In this document: positions 17,598 to 25,842 of the stretch, one piece after another
Numbering within the stretch: position 1 is the first letter of the stretch
How the letters are laid out: every line of letters starts with the position of its first letter
Assembly (NCBI GenBank): GCA_934432595.1
Contig: CAKRYR010000001.1
Span: 1-64,000, forward strand
DNA length: 64,000 nucleotides
Reading direction: 5' to 3'
Origin: an uncultured Lachnospiraceae bacterium
GTDB lineage: Bacteria; Bacillota; Clostridia; Lachnospirales; Lachnospiraceae
Position numbers and translations under genes: made by a program
The notes under the pieces: model-generated
Database searches by the model: none
What the model saw: only the letters and a program-made list of their open reading frames with translations
What the model was told of the DNA's origin: nothing

Positions 17598-18074
17598 TTA
17601 ACACCTCAATCCTGCGTAAAATGGATTTATTCTAAATACTTCAGGTATCATGTATTCTTTCAAGGTATTACGATATAACACCATCTTAGTGTTATTATCA
17701 ACTAATGCCTGGTCAAATGCAGTGGCTCTACTATCATAACTAATAGATTCACCACCACTTGACCTAGACTTAACATTTGACTCACTACTATTTCCTTCAA
17801 GTGCTTGTTGCTCAACATTATTTAATGAATACATCTTATCCATTAATGCACATAAACCATATTGAACAGCTTCCAATTCTATGTCTGTAAAAGGTTCAAA
17901 CTTATCTCTTATATTCTGCCCATAACTTTCAGAATTACTGTCATAGACTATATGATTATATGTAAGACGCTTTAACATAGCACTTGACCTATTTTCCCAA
18001 GTGTTAAAGGAATCCTGTGCCACCACAGTTCCACCATATTTCTCTTTGTAAAACTCATAATCTATCAAAGCCAT
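17598..18074 (-). CDS. head-tail connector (Gp6/Gp8-like adaptor)
   Basis: This 158-aa helical protein has the N-terminus ALIDYEFYKEKYGGT and ends FRINPFYAGLRC, typical of the connector encoded after the capsid gene in clostridial siphophages. The ATG at 18074 follows GGAAGGAGTG. Ser-rich segment near residues 103-118. It should bind portal and form the head completion ring. Confidence 0.7.
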   Translation of the reverse strand: MALIDYEFYKEKYGGTVVAQDSFNTWENRSSAMLKRLTYNHIVYDSNSESYGQNIRDKFEPFTDIELEAVQYGLCALMDKMYSLNNVEQQALEGNSSESNVKSRSSGGESISYDSRATAFDQALVDNNTKMVLYRNTLKEYMIPEVFRINPFYAGLRC

Positions 18075-18092
18075 GTGGCACACTCCTTCCAA

Positions 18093-18245
18093 CTATTCCT
18101 TGGCTGTATCTTTATTTTCATCAGAGTTATTAGTTACTTCTGATTTTTTAGGCTTATATTCCTTATAGCCTTTTTTCTTCCATTGTTCTATAACGAGCTT
18201 ATTATCACTTTCCAAAATTGTTCCATTTTCGTTTATTATTTTCAT
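18093..18245 (-). CDS. small 50-aa head-module protein
   Basis: Short leftward gene between capsid and connector: MKIINENGTILESDNKLVIE, then a Lys-rich helix KKKGYKEYKPKKS and an acidic tail ending in a TAG at 18093. ATG 18245 with GGAGGTAGTAT upstream. Small genes in this place are common. Function unknown. Confidence 0.65.
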   Translation of the reverse strand: MKIINENGTILESDNKLVIEQWKKKGYKEYKPKKSEVTNNSDENKDTAKE

Positions 18246-18255
18246 ATACTACCTC

Positions 18256-19092
18256 CTATGCTTTTGCCTTATAGTATATTAAATCTGGCATAACTGCTTT
18301 TGTTCCATAATCATAGAATAACTCAACGCCATAAGCATTACTTAATGGTATTTTTTCTGCAGTATATTCATCACTCATAACTGGCTGAGCAACTGCTCCA
18401 TCAACCATTACAATAAAGTCTACATCATCTGGTAAATGCACACTTGAGAATGTCTTAACACCATGATATGCTAAGAATTCCTCTTCTGCAGTATCTACAT
18501 TTGATTTATTAATTGTATCAAGATATGTTCTAATCTTTCCATAAGTGGCAGTAGAACATACCAAATTAATCATAAAACGAGGTACACCATCTACAAAATC
18601 ATTCTTAGTGTTTTCACACGTTTGAATAACCTCTTCTATTACCTCTTGAATAGCAGTTGCTGTTGGTGTAACTTTCATACCAGCTGTTTTAGCCTCTGCA
18701 AAGAAAGCTGTATCTAATTCAGATGCCATTCTCTGAACATGATTATTTGCTCTCTTATCCAATACTCCATCTACACCGTAGAGTTTAATATCCTTATTCT
18801 CTAATTCCTCTACTATTTCTTTATCTTGATCAATAGATACAGTTACTGGTTTTACCTTAACAGAATTACCTTTTCCTGCTGCTCTTGCTGTACCATAATC
18901 TTTACTAGTTGCATTTACAAATCTTTTTGCTTCAACGGAACCTGCTTGAGGATCACCTGATAAATCAGTATTCTTCATATTGACTGAAACTAATTGTTTA
19001 TTAACATTTTCTATTACTTTTCCATATAATTCTGCTAGATAATCTTTACCTTCTGATTCAAGTAATATGTTTAAACTTGCAATTCTTGCCGT
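18256..19092 (-). CDS. major capsid protein, ACG start
   Basis: Read from the first ATG (18978) the protein would be 240 aa. The frame continues upstream with clear coding sequence (ARIASLNILLESEGKDYLAE, GKVIENVNKQLVSVN) to an ACG codon (19090-19092) placed 8 nt after AAAGGA, giving 278 aa, normal for a small HK97-fold capsid protein. This N-terminal arm is typical of the family. Strong beta/alpha core with VPRFMINLVCSTATY and a C-terminal YDYGTKAVMPDLIYY strand. It is the most abundant virion protein. Start at ACG is inferred. Confidence 0.85.
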   Translation of the reverse strand, partial: TARIASLNILLESEGKDYLAELYGKVIENVNKQLVSVNMKNTDLSGDPQAGSVEAKRFVNATSKDYGTARAAGKGNSVKVKPVTVSIDQDKEIVEELENKDIKLYGVDGVLDKRANNHVQRMASELDTAFFAEAKTAGMKVTPTATAIQEVIEEVIQTCENTKNDFVDGVPRFMINLVCSTATYGKIRTYLDTINKSNVDTAEEEFLAYHGVKTFSSVHLPDDVDFIVMVDGAVAQPVMSDEYTAEKIPLSNAYGVELFYDYGTKAVMPDLIYYKAKA

Positions 19093-19109
19093 TCAATTCA
19101 TCCTTTCTT

Positions 19110-19730
19110 TTACCATATCTTAGGTACTGGTTTAGTCTCTTTTGGTGGTTCTGACTTTCCTTCGGTTTTACCTGTAAACTTTGGTGCTGATGATGCAGCT
19201 TTATTCTGAGCATTTACAGTATCCTTTTCTTCTTGAGATAAATATAATGTTGGGTCCTTTTCTTTTTCTGCCTTCATATAATCATCCAATCCAAGGAACT
19301 GACCATCATGCCACTTTAATCCCTTCTCATCATCCATAATATCATCAATAAGAGATTGTAAAGCTCTAGGAGACTTTACATCATAACCTTCTGCACCTAA
19401 TTTTTGTTTTAAATAATCTGCTTGGTCTCTTTTTAATAATTTACGAGTTACTTCCTTCTCTGCATCTTGGGCTCTTTGCTTCCAATCAGCAATATCCTTA
19501 TTTAATTTTTCAACATCAACACCATCAAACTTCTTAATAGTAGCCTGTGCATCATCAAATTGTGATTTATAATTATCACGTTCTGTTTCTGCATTTTCTA
19601 ACTTTTTAACTTGCTTATTATAGTCAGCTACAGTTTTATAGTTTTCTGATACTCCTTGATTAATAGTTGTTTTCTGTTCATCTGTTAGTTTAATACCAAC
19701 ATCTGCTAGAATTTGTTCAATATTTTTCAT
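19110..19730 (-). CDS. capsid scaffolding protein
   Basis: 206 aa, almost wholly helical, with a coiled coil at residues about 38-115 and a basic/Pro-rich C-terminus (PPKETKPVPKIW), the normal make-up of a phage scaffold encoded immediately before the capsid gene. It guides procapsid assembly and is lost later. ATG 19730 with AGGAGG upstream. Note that this highly expressed gene uses ATG while capsid uses ACG. Confidence 0.85.
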   Translation of the reverse strand: MKNIEQILADVGIKLTDEQKTTINQGVSENYKTVADYNKQVKKLENAETERDNYKSQFDDAQATIKKFDGVDVEKLNKDIADWKQRAQDAEKEVTRKLLKRDQADYLKQKLGAEGYDVKSPRALQSLIDDIMDDEKGLKWHDGQFLGLDDYMKAEKEKDPTLYLSQEEKDTVNAQNKAASSAPKFTGKTEGKSEPPKETKPVPKIW

Positions 19731-19756
19731 ACATATCCTCCTAAACGTTCTTTTTG

Positions 19757-19802
19757 ACTGCCCGTCGGCAGTAATGGATTTAGTCAGATAAACCTCTGAC
19801 TA
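19757..19802 (-). other. two hairpins just 3' of the tRNA
   Basis: Leftward, six bases after the tRNA end, comes TAGTCAGA-N6-TCTGACTA (19781-19802), then a second hairpin ACTGCC-GAC-GGGCAGT (19757-19772), then the scaffold ribosome binding site. They may protect or direct 3' processing of the tRNA out of the long late transcript, or isolate the scaffold leader. No T run follows. Confidence 0.5.
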
Positions 19803-19808
19803 GGTAAA

Positions 19809-19881
19809 TTGCGGGAGCATGACTCGAACACGCGACCTCCAGCCAACGACACTGGCGAGCTTCCAGCTGCTCTATCCCGCT
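19809..19881 (-). tRNA. initiator-like tRNA with anticodon CGU (reads ACG)
   Basis: 73 nt fold as a full cloverleaf: acceptor AGCGGGA/TCCCGCA with discriminator A73; D stem GAGC/GCTC; anticodon stem CCAGT/GCTGG; loop GTCGTTG with anticodon CGT (19846-19848) after U33; T stem GCGTG/CATGC; loop TTCGAGT. Two features mark bacterial initiators rather than elongators: position 1 does not pair with 72 (A1 x A72) and the D stem has A11-U24. Of the three G-C pairs usual in the initiator anticodon stem only G30-C40 remains (A29-U41, U31-G39). CCA is not encoded. It sits inside the late operon in which eight genes start at ACG. Charging amino acid (Met or Thr) is unknown. Confidence 0.9.
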
Positions 19882-19942
19882 ATATACAAAAAGAGCCAAT
19901 AAACAGATTACTCTATCTACTGACTCCACTAAGTCCTTATAT

Positions 19943-20092
19943 CTATTCACTAATAGACACACTCGCTATTTGTTTTTCTTTTGACTCATTAAAAACTATT
20001 CTATCTTTCTTTTTCCTAATTGTAACCGATTTAATCTCATCTTTTCTAATTCTATCTAAAATATGCTTTATGATCTTTAACTCTTCATCCAC
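19943..20092 (-). CDS. small basic protein before the tRNA
   Basis: 49 aa from a GTG start (20092), 9 nt after AAGGGGG. Charged helix-strand peptide (MDEELKIIKHILDRIRKDEI, then VTIRKKKDRIVFNESKEK). No family recognised. It is co-directional with the capsid genes and lies between the minor capsid gene and the CGU tRNA. Confidence 0.6.
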   Translation of the reverse strand: MDEELKIIKHILDRIRKDEIKSVTIRKKKDRIVFNESKEKQIASVSISE

Positions 20093-20181
20093 AATACAAT
20101 ACCCCCTTTTAGGTGATATTACTACAATTCTTTAATAATTATACTATGATTTTATGATATTAACAATACAATTGATATAGG

Positions 20182-21441
20182 TTATTCATTTAAACTATTC
20201 TGATATGCTGTAGCACGACCATTAGCTTTACTTGATTGTTTTCTCTTAAATCCACTTACTTTTAATCTATCATACTGTTTCTGTAAGTCATTCTCCTCAC
20301 AATAATCATTATATGCCTTATTGCTCTTTCTAAGTTGATATGCTAGTTTATCATAGTCTTCTTGCAATATCTTCTTAACATCAGTCTCTGCCACCATATC
20401 AATCTCATGTTGTTTAATCAATAGTTGCCTTTTCTTTTTTCGTATTGCTCTTTCATATGCACGTTGTTTTTGTTGTTTCTCATAATACTTTCTATTCTCT
20501 TCAGTATCAATTGTTAAATTACCATTTTCATCTACATACGGATTTCTTAATTTTTTATCCCATGGCATATGCGAATGTCTACAATTATATCCATGAAGTC
20601 CTAACGGATTAACTACAGTTCCTTTACCTGTAACTGGATCTATATCATATCCTGTCATTTCTAGCAAATTAGGATAATTTTCTTCACTACCACGTATCTT
20701 ATATACTTTACCTTGCCAATTATCATGTCCTGCAACATATGGTTGTCCTGGTCTCTGTACTCTAGCTCCTAAATGTGCTGATACTAATACATACTCACTC
20801 TTAGATTCAACAATATACTGATTGGTTACTTGTGCTGCAGTCTGATTCATACTTGTAACAATACATGTTCTAACTGCTGACTCTAATGTTCGGCTTGCTC
20901 CAGTTGGATAATCAACTCTTACTCCTTGTCCAGCATATCTATCTAATACCTCACACACTGCAGATGTATAACTTTGTACTCCACTTGTCACTCTCATATC
21001 TACTTCATCTAGCATATTAACTAATTCCTTTTGGTTACTAAGTATTGTAGTACGTGTAAGATTTTCAAGTTCTCCCTGACTCTTAATATATTGTGCATTC
21101 ATTATTGATATAACTCTAGGGTTATCTAGGGGACTTAATACATTAACTCCTTTTTCCTTAAATATGCTTACGTCTTCTTTCCATGAAGTCAATACTGCAT
21201 CTTGTAATATGCCCTTTATTTCCTTTGTAGTCATAGCAGTAAACTGTGCAAGTTTCTTTAAAATATCAGATTTTAATTGCCCCATTTGCTCTAATTTCCA
21301 TATCATTCTATCTGCAGTACCAGACATTTCTTTTGCCTTTAATAATCTCATAGCAATGTCCTTCATAATATAATCTTCAAGCTTTTGATATAGTTCTAAC
21401 ATCTTATCTTCTTTACCAAAAAAATAATCTGGTCTAAGCAT
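20182..21441 (-). CDS. phage minor capsid protein 2 (Phage_min_cap2-like)
   Basis: This 419-aa protein follows portal in the order expected for A118-like phages. It opens MLRPDYFFGKEDKMLELYQK and has a helical N-terminal half. The C-terminal half shows the family motifs STSM/ITSMNQTAAQ, VLVSAHLGARV and GLHGYNCRHSHMPW, resembling MuF-type minor head proteins. It is thought to sit inside the head and leave with the DNA. ATG 21441 with AGGAGG upstream. Basic, helical tail (residues 330-419). Confidence 0.82.
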   Translation of the reverse strand: MLRPDYFFGKEDKMLELYQKLEDYIMKDIAMRLLKAKEMSGTADRMIWKLEQMGQLKSDILKKLAQFTAMTTKEIKGILQDAVLTSWKEDVSIFKEKGVNVLSPLDNPRVISIMNAQYIKSQGELENLTRTTILSNQKELVNMLDEVDMRVTSGVQSYTSAVCEVLDRYAGQGVRVDYPTGASRTLESAVRTCIVTSMNQTAAQVTNQYIVESKSEYVLVSAHLGARVQRPGQPYVAGHDNWQGKVYKIRGSEENYPNLLEMTGYDIDPVTGKGTVVNPLGLHGYNCRHSHMPWDKKLRNPYVDENGNLTIDTEENRKYYEKQQKQRAYERAIRKKKRQLLIKQHEIDMVAETDVKKILQEDYDKLAYQLRKSNKAYNDYCEENDLQKQYDRLKVSGFKRKQSSKANGRATAYQNSLNE

Positions 21442-21450
21442 AATAGCCTC

Positions 21451-21864
21451 CTAACCTTTACCTGCCTCTTCTCTTACCAATCTAAGCCATTCCTCAAAAT
21501 GCTGTTCTTTAGCAACTTCAAACCATCCTGAGGTTGTACCCGGATGATGTTGTACTAAATCTTTTCCGGTAGGATATTTCTTTTCCCCTAGACTAGCAAA
21601 TGAACGACCATCAGCTGTCAAATAAAGTTCTCCGCAATACTGATAATGAGCATATGGAGTATTATAAGAAATCTCTCCCCCATATATTCCTTCAGGATAA
21701 TTAACACTATTCTTTAGTCCTCCTTGACTAAATGGTATAAGCGGTTCACAATCTGATACAACCTTTTCATTTAATACTTTCTGTGCCTCTCTTAAATTAT
21801 TTTCAATCCTAGATGTATCTAATGTAATATCAATATTCCCAATATGGTTTGAATATTTCGCTAT
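21451..21864 (-). CDS. minor capsid protein (Minor_capsid_2-like), ATA start
   Basis: A 137-codon leftward frame fills the space between portal and minor capsid 2. It reads AKYSNHIGNIDITLDTSRIE, LIPFSQGGLKNSVNYPEGIY, ISYNTPYAHYQYCGELYLTA, all hallmarks of the head-tail minor capsid (PF11114-type) family. No ATG/GTG/TTG lies near the N-terminus. The conserved start position is an ATA codon (21862-21864), shortly after AGGAAG and 8 bases past the portal stop. It is also out of its usual place: this gene normally lies between the homologues at 17159 and 16691. Confidence 0.7.
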   Translation of the reverse strand: MAKYSNHIGNIDITLDTSRIENNLREAQKVLNEKVVSDCEPLIPFSQGGLKNSVNYPEGIYGGEISYNTPYAHYQYCGELYLTADGRSFASLGEKKYPTGKDLVQHHPGTTSGWFEVAKEQHFEEWLRLVREEAGKG

Positions 21865-21872
21865 ACCACTTC

Positions 21873-23318
21873 CTATTCATCTCCAAACAAACTACTGTCT
21901 GTTTGATTATCACTTCTAGCCATTTCAACCATTGCCTTCGCATCCTCTTCTGTAAAACCTTTATGTTGCACTAGATAATACCATTTTGGATAAAATCCCT
22001 GTAATGTTAATTGATAGTCCTCTGCTTTATCTTCTTGTGGATTATCTGTCAAATCTGCAAAATCCGCATATATCTCATAGTTACCATATTCTGTTGGAGA
22101 AAACTCTCCATTCATTGTTACCATAGTATCTATCATATACGCTATATCATGAATAACACCAACACGGCCATCACCATTACAATCTGGTCTAGATAATACA
22201 TTACGATATGCATTAACAGTATTTAACGTTCTTCTATCATCTGATTCTACTTGTGTGGCTGTTGCTATTCCTGTTTTCTCATTAAATGAAAAATAACCTG
22301 CACTAAAACCACACTTGTATGATATTATAGATAACAACAGATTAATACCATCTTCTCTCTCTACCACTTGCATTGTTGGGTTAAACTCATGTACTGTATT
22401 CTCAACATTAACTCCCATATCTAAACCTTTTATAATTCTAGGAAGTTTTATATTATTGTTCTCAGCATAAGTAATCGTTGAATTATCAACAAACATTATA
22501 TGTCTACTATCTTCTGTTTCATCAGAAAATCTACTAAATGCTATATCCAATGCTCTGAGTTCCTCAATACATTCTTCAAATAAAGATACCCCTAATGGGC
22601 TATCAGAATCTATCGTATTAGAGTATGGATTCTTTATGTATGAGAATAATGGATATCCTAATCCATCTATAGATACCTCTTCTTGTATATCACTCCATTT
22701 AGTTTTACTTAAAGGTATTTCTCGACCTATTTCATCTTTATTACTTGATACGAATGCTTTATTAGATATCTTATATACCTTAATATCCTCTGTTTCTCCT
22801 GTTTCTTCATTCTTTCTAGTAACCTTATTAAACCTTTGCCATTCTGCCCTGGTATAATATTTTTCTTTCTCGTTGTAAAAAGAAAAGAATATGCAACCAT
22901 TTATAGTTCCATTAGAATCAAAATCTGTTACAAGAAACATATCTGGTGTAATATAATCTATACCTTCACCATTCCACTTGGCCATGATTCCACCTAGACG
23001 TATCATCTTCTCTATATTTTCTTGTGCATTGATTAAAAAAGATTTATCAATGGCTTGTTGAATAAAATTAGCTTTATCTGCAGAACCATATAATGGTGCA
23101 GTTTTAATATCAATATTCTGCGTAATTAGTATTGCTAATTCTCTAGCCACTGTATTAGAAAATCGAATTGTTCTTATGCCAGCTTCCTTATCAACCCAAT
23201 TAGGATATAAATTATTTGTTCCCTCTAATTCTTTCCATAATTGTATTGCCTGCTGCATCTCACTAGACAAATATGTCTTAACACCAAATACATCATCAAT
23301 ATTTTTCTTAAATAACGT
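21873..23318 (-). CDS. portal protein, ACG start
   Basis: 481 aa from ACG (23316-23318), preceded by AAAGGAGAGGTGTAAA. Upstream of the first usable TTG (23270) the frame reads LFKKNIDDVFGVKTYLSSEM, the typical start of portal proteins in this group. The body has the portal wing and stem pattern, including GGIMAKWNGEGIDYITPDMF, NPYSNTIDSDSPLGVSLFEE and the C-terminal helical barrel. Twelve copies form the DNA channel at one head vertex. It lies between TerL and the minor capsid genes. The DNGDGRVG-like segment CNGDGRVGV is a calcium-binding-like loop. Confidence 0.88.
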   Translation of the reverse strand, partial: TLFKKNIDDVFGVKTYLSSEMQQAIQLWKELEGTNNLYPNWVDKEAGIRTIRFSNTVARELAILITQNIDIKTAPLYGSADKANFIQQAIDKSFLINAQENIEKMIRLGGIMAKWNGEGIDYITPDMFLVTDFDSNGTINGCIFFSFYNEKEKYYTRAEWQRFNKVTRKNEETGETEDIKVYKISNKAFVSSNKDEIGREIPLSKTKWSDIQEEVSIDGLGYPLFSYIKNPYSNTIDSDSPLGVSLFEECIEELRALDIAFSRFSDETEDSRHIMFVDNSTITYAENNNIKLPRIIKGLDMGVNVENTVHEFNPTMQVVEREDGINLLLSIISYKCGFSAGYFSFNEKTGIATATQVESDDRRTLNTVNAYRNVLSRPDCNGDGRVGVIHDIAYMIDTMVTMNGEFSPTEYGNYEIYADFADLTDNPQEDKAEDYQLTLQGFYPKWYYLVQHKGFTEEDAKAMVEMARSDNQTDSSLFGDE

Positions 23319-23379
23319 TTTACACCTCTCCTTTAGCCAAGATAGTATGCCCGTTTAACCACCTACCTTAATTATTATT

Positions 23380-24636
23380 TTATGCCTGGCTGAATCTTCT
23401 CATAAAGACTGGTGACAAGCTATATCGTAAAGCATCTATACAATGGTTATCTTTATCAGGATAACCAGATATAACATTTCCATCCTTATCTCTTTCATAC
23501 TCATACTCCGTTATTTCTTTATATGCAAAAGGTGTTCTCTTCTGGTCTATTACTATAGTTCTTCTCTGTAACCATTTCATACCATACTCAACACTTCCTG
23601 GAGGCTTATATGCACATTTAGCATTCCATATACCTAAATCCACATAATCAGCCACACTCTTTGTCTCTGCACTGTCACATATTACTCCATACTGACAAGC
23701 TCTAATATCATTCTCATGATTGTCCAATATCCATTTAGCTGTATTTTTATTTGATGACCTATGAACACAGTACTCATCCAATATATATATCTTTTCTCGT
23801 GCTGGATTATAATAGCATAATATAAATGCATAATAATCAGGGAAAAATCCCCAATCGACTCCTGCATAGAGCCTATCCATATTTTCTATCTCTTCATCTG
23901 TTATCTCTCTTAATTCTAGATAATCGAACACCATACCACCAGTTCCATTAGGAACACCTAGATATTCATGTTCATAAGCATGTGGATTAACTTCTCTTAA
24001 AAACTCTGCCTCCTCAAAAAAATGAGTTCCAAGCCATTCAACTGGTACAGTCTGATATGTACTCTTATGTACCAACATATTCTCTTTTGGTAATAGTGAA
24101 TACATATTAGCCCAATTATTATTACTCTGTGGCGGATTAAAAGATTTAAATTCATAATATACATCTCCACCACGCATAGCAGATTGTTCTATACTTCTAA
24201 TTGCTTCTGGTCCCTTAAATGTATCAAGCTCCTCAAACCATAATATTCCTATATATCCAAACGGAGCTTTAATGGATTTAATTTTATAAGGATCATCTGC
24301 TCCTCTAAAGTATATCGTCTGTCCTGTTGGTATATATTTTATTTCCAAAGGTGATTTTTTGCAAACAAATTCATTAGATAACTTTAATGTATCTATAGCC
24401 CATACTATCTGAGCATACACACTGTCCTTTAATGTATCCTTTACTTGTCTGCAGACAAGTACATGCATCATAGGATGTTTTTTCATAAGTAATATTATCT
24501 CTATTCCAATAAATGAAGATTTAGTTGAGCCTCTTCCACCAGATAACACATATTCTGTATGTCCGTGATTTTTAATATCTCTATGTACTTCATAGAAATG
24601 CGGAGCTATACAATTCCTTAAGGATACATTTATCAT
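23380..24636 (-). CDS. terL: terminase large subunit
   Basis: This 418-aa protein has an N-terminal ATPase with Walker A (SGGRGSTKSS, residues about 32-41) and Walker B (GILWFEELD, residues about 125-133), a coupling region, and a C-terminal RNase H-like nuclease beginning LYAGVDWGFFPDYYAF with later acidic residues (GVICDSAE; DKDNHCIDALRYSL). PBSX/XtmB-like. It packages phage DNA into procapsids using ATP. ATG 24636 overlaps the TerS stop by 4 bp. Confidence 0.93.
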   Translation of the reverse strand: MINVSLRNCIAPHFYEVHRDIKNHGHTEYVLSGGRGSTKSSFIGIEIILLMKKHPMMHVLVCRQVKDTLKDSVYAQIVWAIDTLKLSNEFVCKKSPLEIKYIPTGQTIYFRGADDPYKIKSIKAPFGYIGILWFEELDTFKGPEAIRSIEQSAMRGGDVYYEFKSFNPPQSNNNWANMYSLLPKENMLVHKSTYQTVPVEWLGTHFFEEAEFLREVNPHAYEHEYLGVPNGTGGMVFDYLELREITDEEIENMDRLYAGVDWGFFPDYYAFILCYYNPAREKIYILDEYCVHRSSNKNTAKWILDNHENDIRACQYGVICDSAETKSVADYVDLGIWNAKCAYKPPGSVEYGMKWLQRRTIVIDQKRTPFAYKEITEYEYERDKDGNVISGYPDKDNHCIDALRYSLSPVFMRRFSQA

Positions 24637-25091
24637 ATATCATCTACTATCCTTATTGTTTCATCTGTTTTTTGCTCAACATTAACTTTATCACGCCATT
24701 CAGCTGGTTTTCTATTCTTCAACCAAAATATCTGTGCTGTTACATTAGGTGGAATGTATACCTCTTCTTCTACATACTCTATTCTTTCTTTTTCTTTACG
24801 CACCCCATCTTGAACTAATACCTGTTTTACCTTTACAGGTTTCTTCAGAGTGACAATCTTACCTTTGGCAGCTTCATATAATTCATTCTCAATTACAATA
24901 TCTGCAATTTCCTTATTCTTTTTTAAGGCGTTCGAAATGTCCGGAAATTTTTTTGCCCAATCATATAGAGTAGTTTTTGAAATACCTATATTATGGGCAA
25001 TTTGTTCAGCAGTTAGACCATTTCTAGTCCATGCTTCTAATAACAACAAACCTTCTTCTGTTTTCCAATATTCGTACTTACCTTTTGCCGT
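24633..25091 (-). CDS. terS: terminase small subunit, ACG start
   Basis: 152 aa from ACG (25089-25091), 7 nt after AAAGGAG. The frame reads AKGKYEYWKTEEGLLLLEAW, then a helix-turn-helix GLTAEQIAHNIGISKTTLYD, which binds the packaging site. The only conventional start is a TTG at 25049 with no ribosome binding site, and it would cut off the conserved lead-in to the first helix. C-terminal part (PPNVTAQIFWLKNRKPAEWR) is a clear terminase small subunit signature for contact with TerL. Confidence 0.87.
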   Translation of the reverse strand, partial: TAKGKYEYWKTEEGLLLLEAWTRNGLTAEQIAHNIGISKTTLYDWAKKFPDISNALKKNKEIADIVIENELYEAAKGKIVTLKKPVKVKQVLVQDGVRKEKERIEYVEEEVYIPPNVTAQIFWLKNRKPAEWRDKVNVEQKTDETIRIVDDI

Positions 25092-25127
25092 TATGTCACT
25101 CCTTTCATAAATTTACTTCTAACACTT

Positions 25128-25283
25128 TTATTTACTAATAAACTCTATCTCGTTTTCTCTAAAAAAATCTATCCTTTTTTCTCTTTCTGGTATTTCTAAC
25201 ACGTAAATATCTTTATTAATATCTACAATAAATCCTTCCTCACATGTCTTTATTACTCTTACCTTATCATATAATTGAAACAC
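25128..25283 (-). CDS. 51-aa SH3-like protein, third gene of the immunity-like group
   Basis: GTG start (25283), 4 nt after a GGGAGGAAAGGG site. Reads MFQLYDKVRVIKTCEEGFIV, then a strand YVLEIPE and a helix. Beta-barrel-like, reminiscent of short DUF4926-type proteins found beside toxin-immunity genes. It follows the two paralogous immunity-like genes, with 17 bases between. Function not established. Confidence 0.6.
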   Translation of the reverse strand: MFQLYDKVRVIKTCEEGFIVDINKDIYVLEIPEREKRIDFFRENEIEFISK

Positions 25284-25300
25284 AACCCTTTCCTCCCATC

Positions 25301-25546
25301 TTAACCATATGCTTCTATGTCAACTTCATTAAATGACTTTCCATCAAATATTTTTGCATTAAGTATTTCATCCATTGTCTTATATCCCTCATATAACCAT
25401 TTCTGTTCTTCTCCTTCCCATATGCACAACATCCAATTATCATTTGAATACTGATACATAAAATATCTATCACCTGCATATATAAATTCAACCTGTCTCT
25501 CACAATCAAACATTTCATAAAAATGACTATAGTTTTCTCTTTTCAT
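25301..25546 (-). CDS. immunity-like protein, paralogue 2
   Basis: 81 aa from ATG 25546 (AGGAGGAGACGTA upstream; an in-frame ATG at 25567 lacks a site). It is clearly a paralogue of the next gene upstream: shared YETF/YEMFDCE-Q-VEFIY, RYFM, and the C-terminal ILNAKIFDGKSFNEVDIEAY. Small acidic alpha/beta protein. Tandem duplication next to a toxin-like gene suggests an immunity protein. A conserved phage accessory function is the alternative. Confidence 0.65.
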   Translation of the reverse strand: MKRENYSHFYEMFDCERQVEFIYAGDRYFMYQYSNDNWMLCIWEGEEQKWLYEGYKTMDEILNAKIFDGKSFNEVDIEAYG

Positions 25547-25581
25547 TACGTCTCCTCCTCTTTGCATGTCCCAACGCTATA

Positions 25582-25842
25582 TTAACAATATGCCTCAATA
25601 TCAACTTCATCAAATATTTCATTAAATGATTTTCCATCAAACAATTTTGCATTTAATATATCATCAATTGTTTCATATCCATTATCTATTAATACTTGCG
25701 TTTGTCCTAAATCATATAGTGCCCATTTTTTCTTTTTACTCCTAGTTCTATAACTGCACATAAAATATCTTTTCTCGCTATAAATAAATTCCACTTGTTC
25801 CTCACAATTAAATGTTTCATAAAAATAATTATATTTTTCCAT
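25582..25842 (-). CDS. immunity-like protein, paralogue 1
   Basis: 86 aa. Acidic. Opens MEKYNYFYETFNCEEQVEFI and ends ILNAKLFDGKSFNEI, then DEVDIEAYC. Its ATG (25842) overlaps the stop of the toxin-like gene by 14 bp, tying its expression to it. Roughly half of positions match the 81-aa paralogue downstream. The family name is not known to me. The immunity role is inferred from the tight linkage, small acidic nature and duplication. Confidence 0.65.
   Translation of the reverse strand: MEKYNYFYETFNCEEQVEFIYSEKRYFMCSYRTRSKKKKWALYDLGQTQVLIDNGYETIDDILNAKLFDGKSFNEIFDEVDIEAYC

Noticed and set aside
19809..19881. Ordinary phage elongator Thr-tRNA(CGU)
   Set aside because: The A11-U24 pair, unpaired 1-72 and the clustered ACG starts argue for initiation, although loss of two of the three anticodon-stem G-C pairs leaves some doubt.
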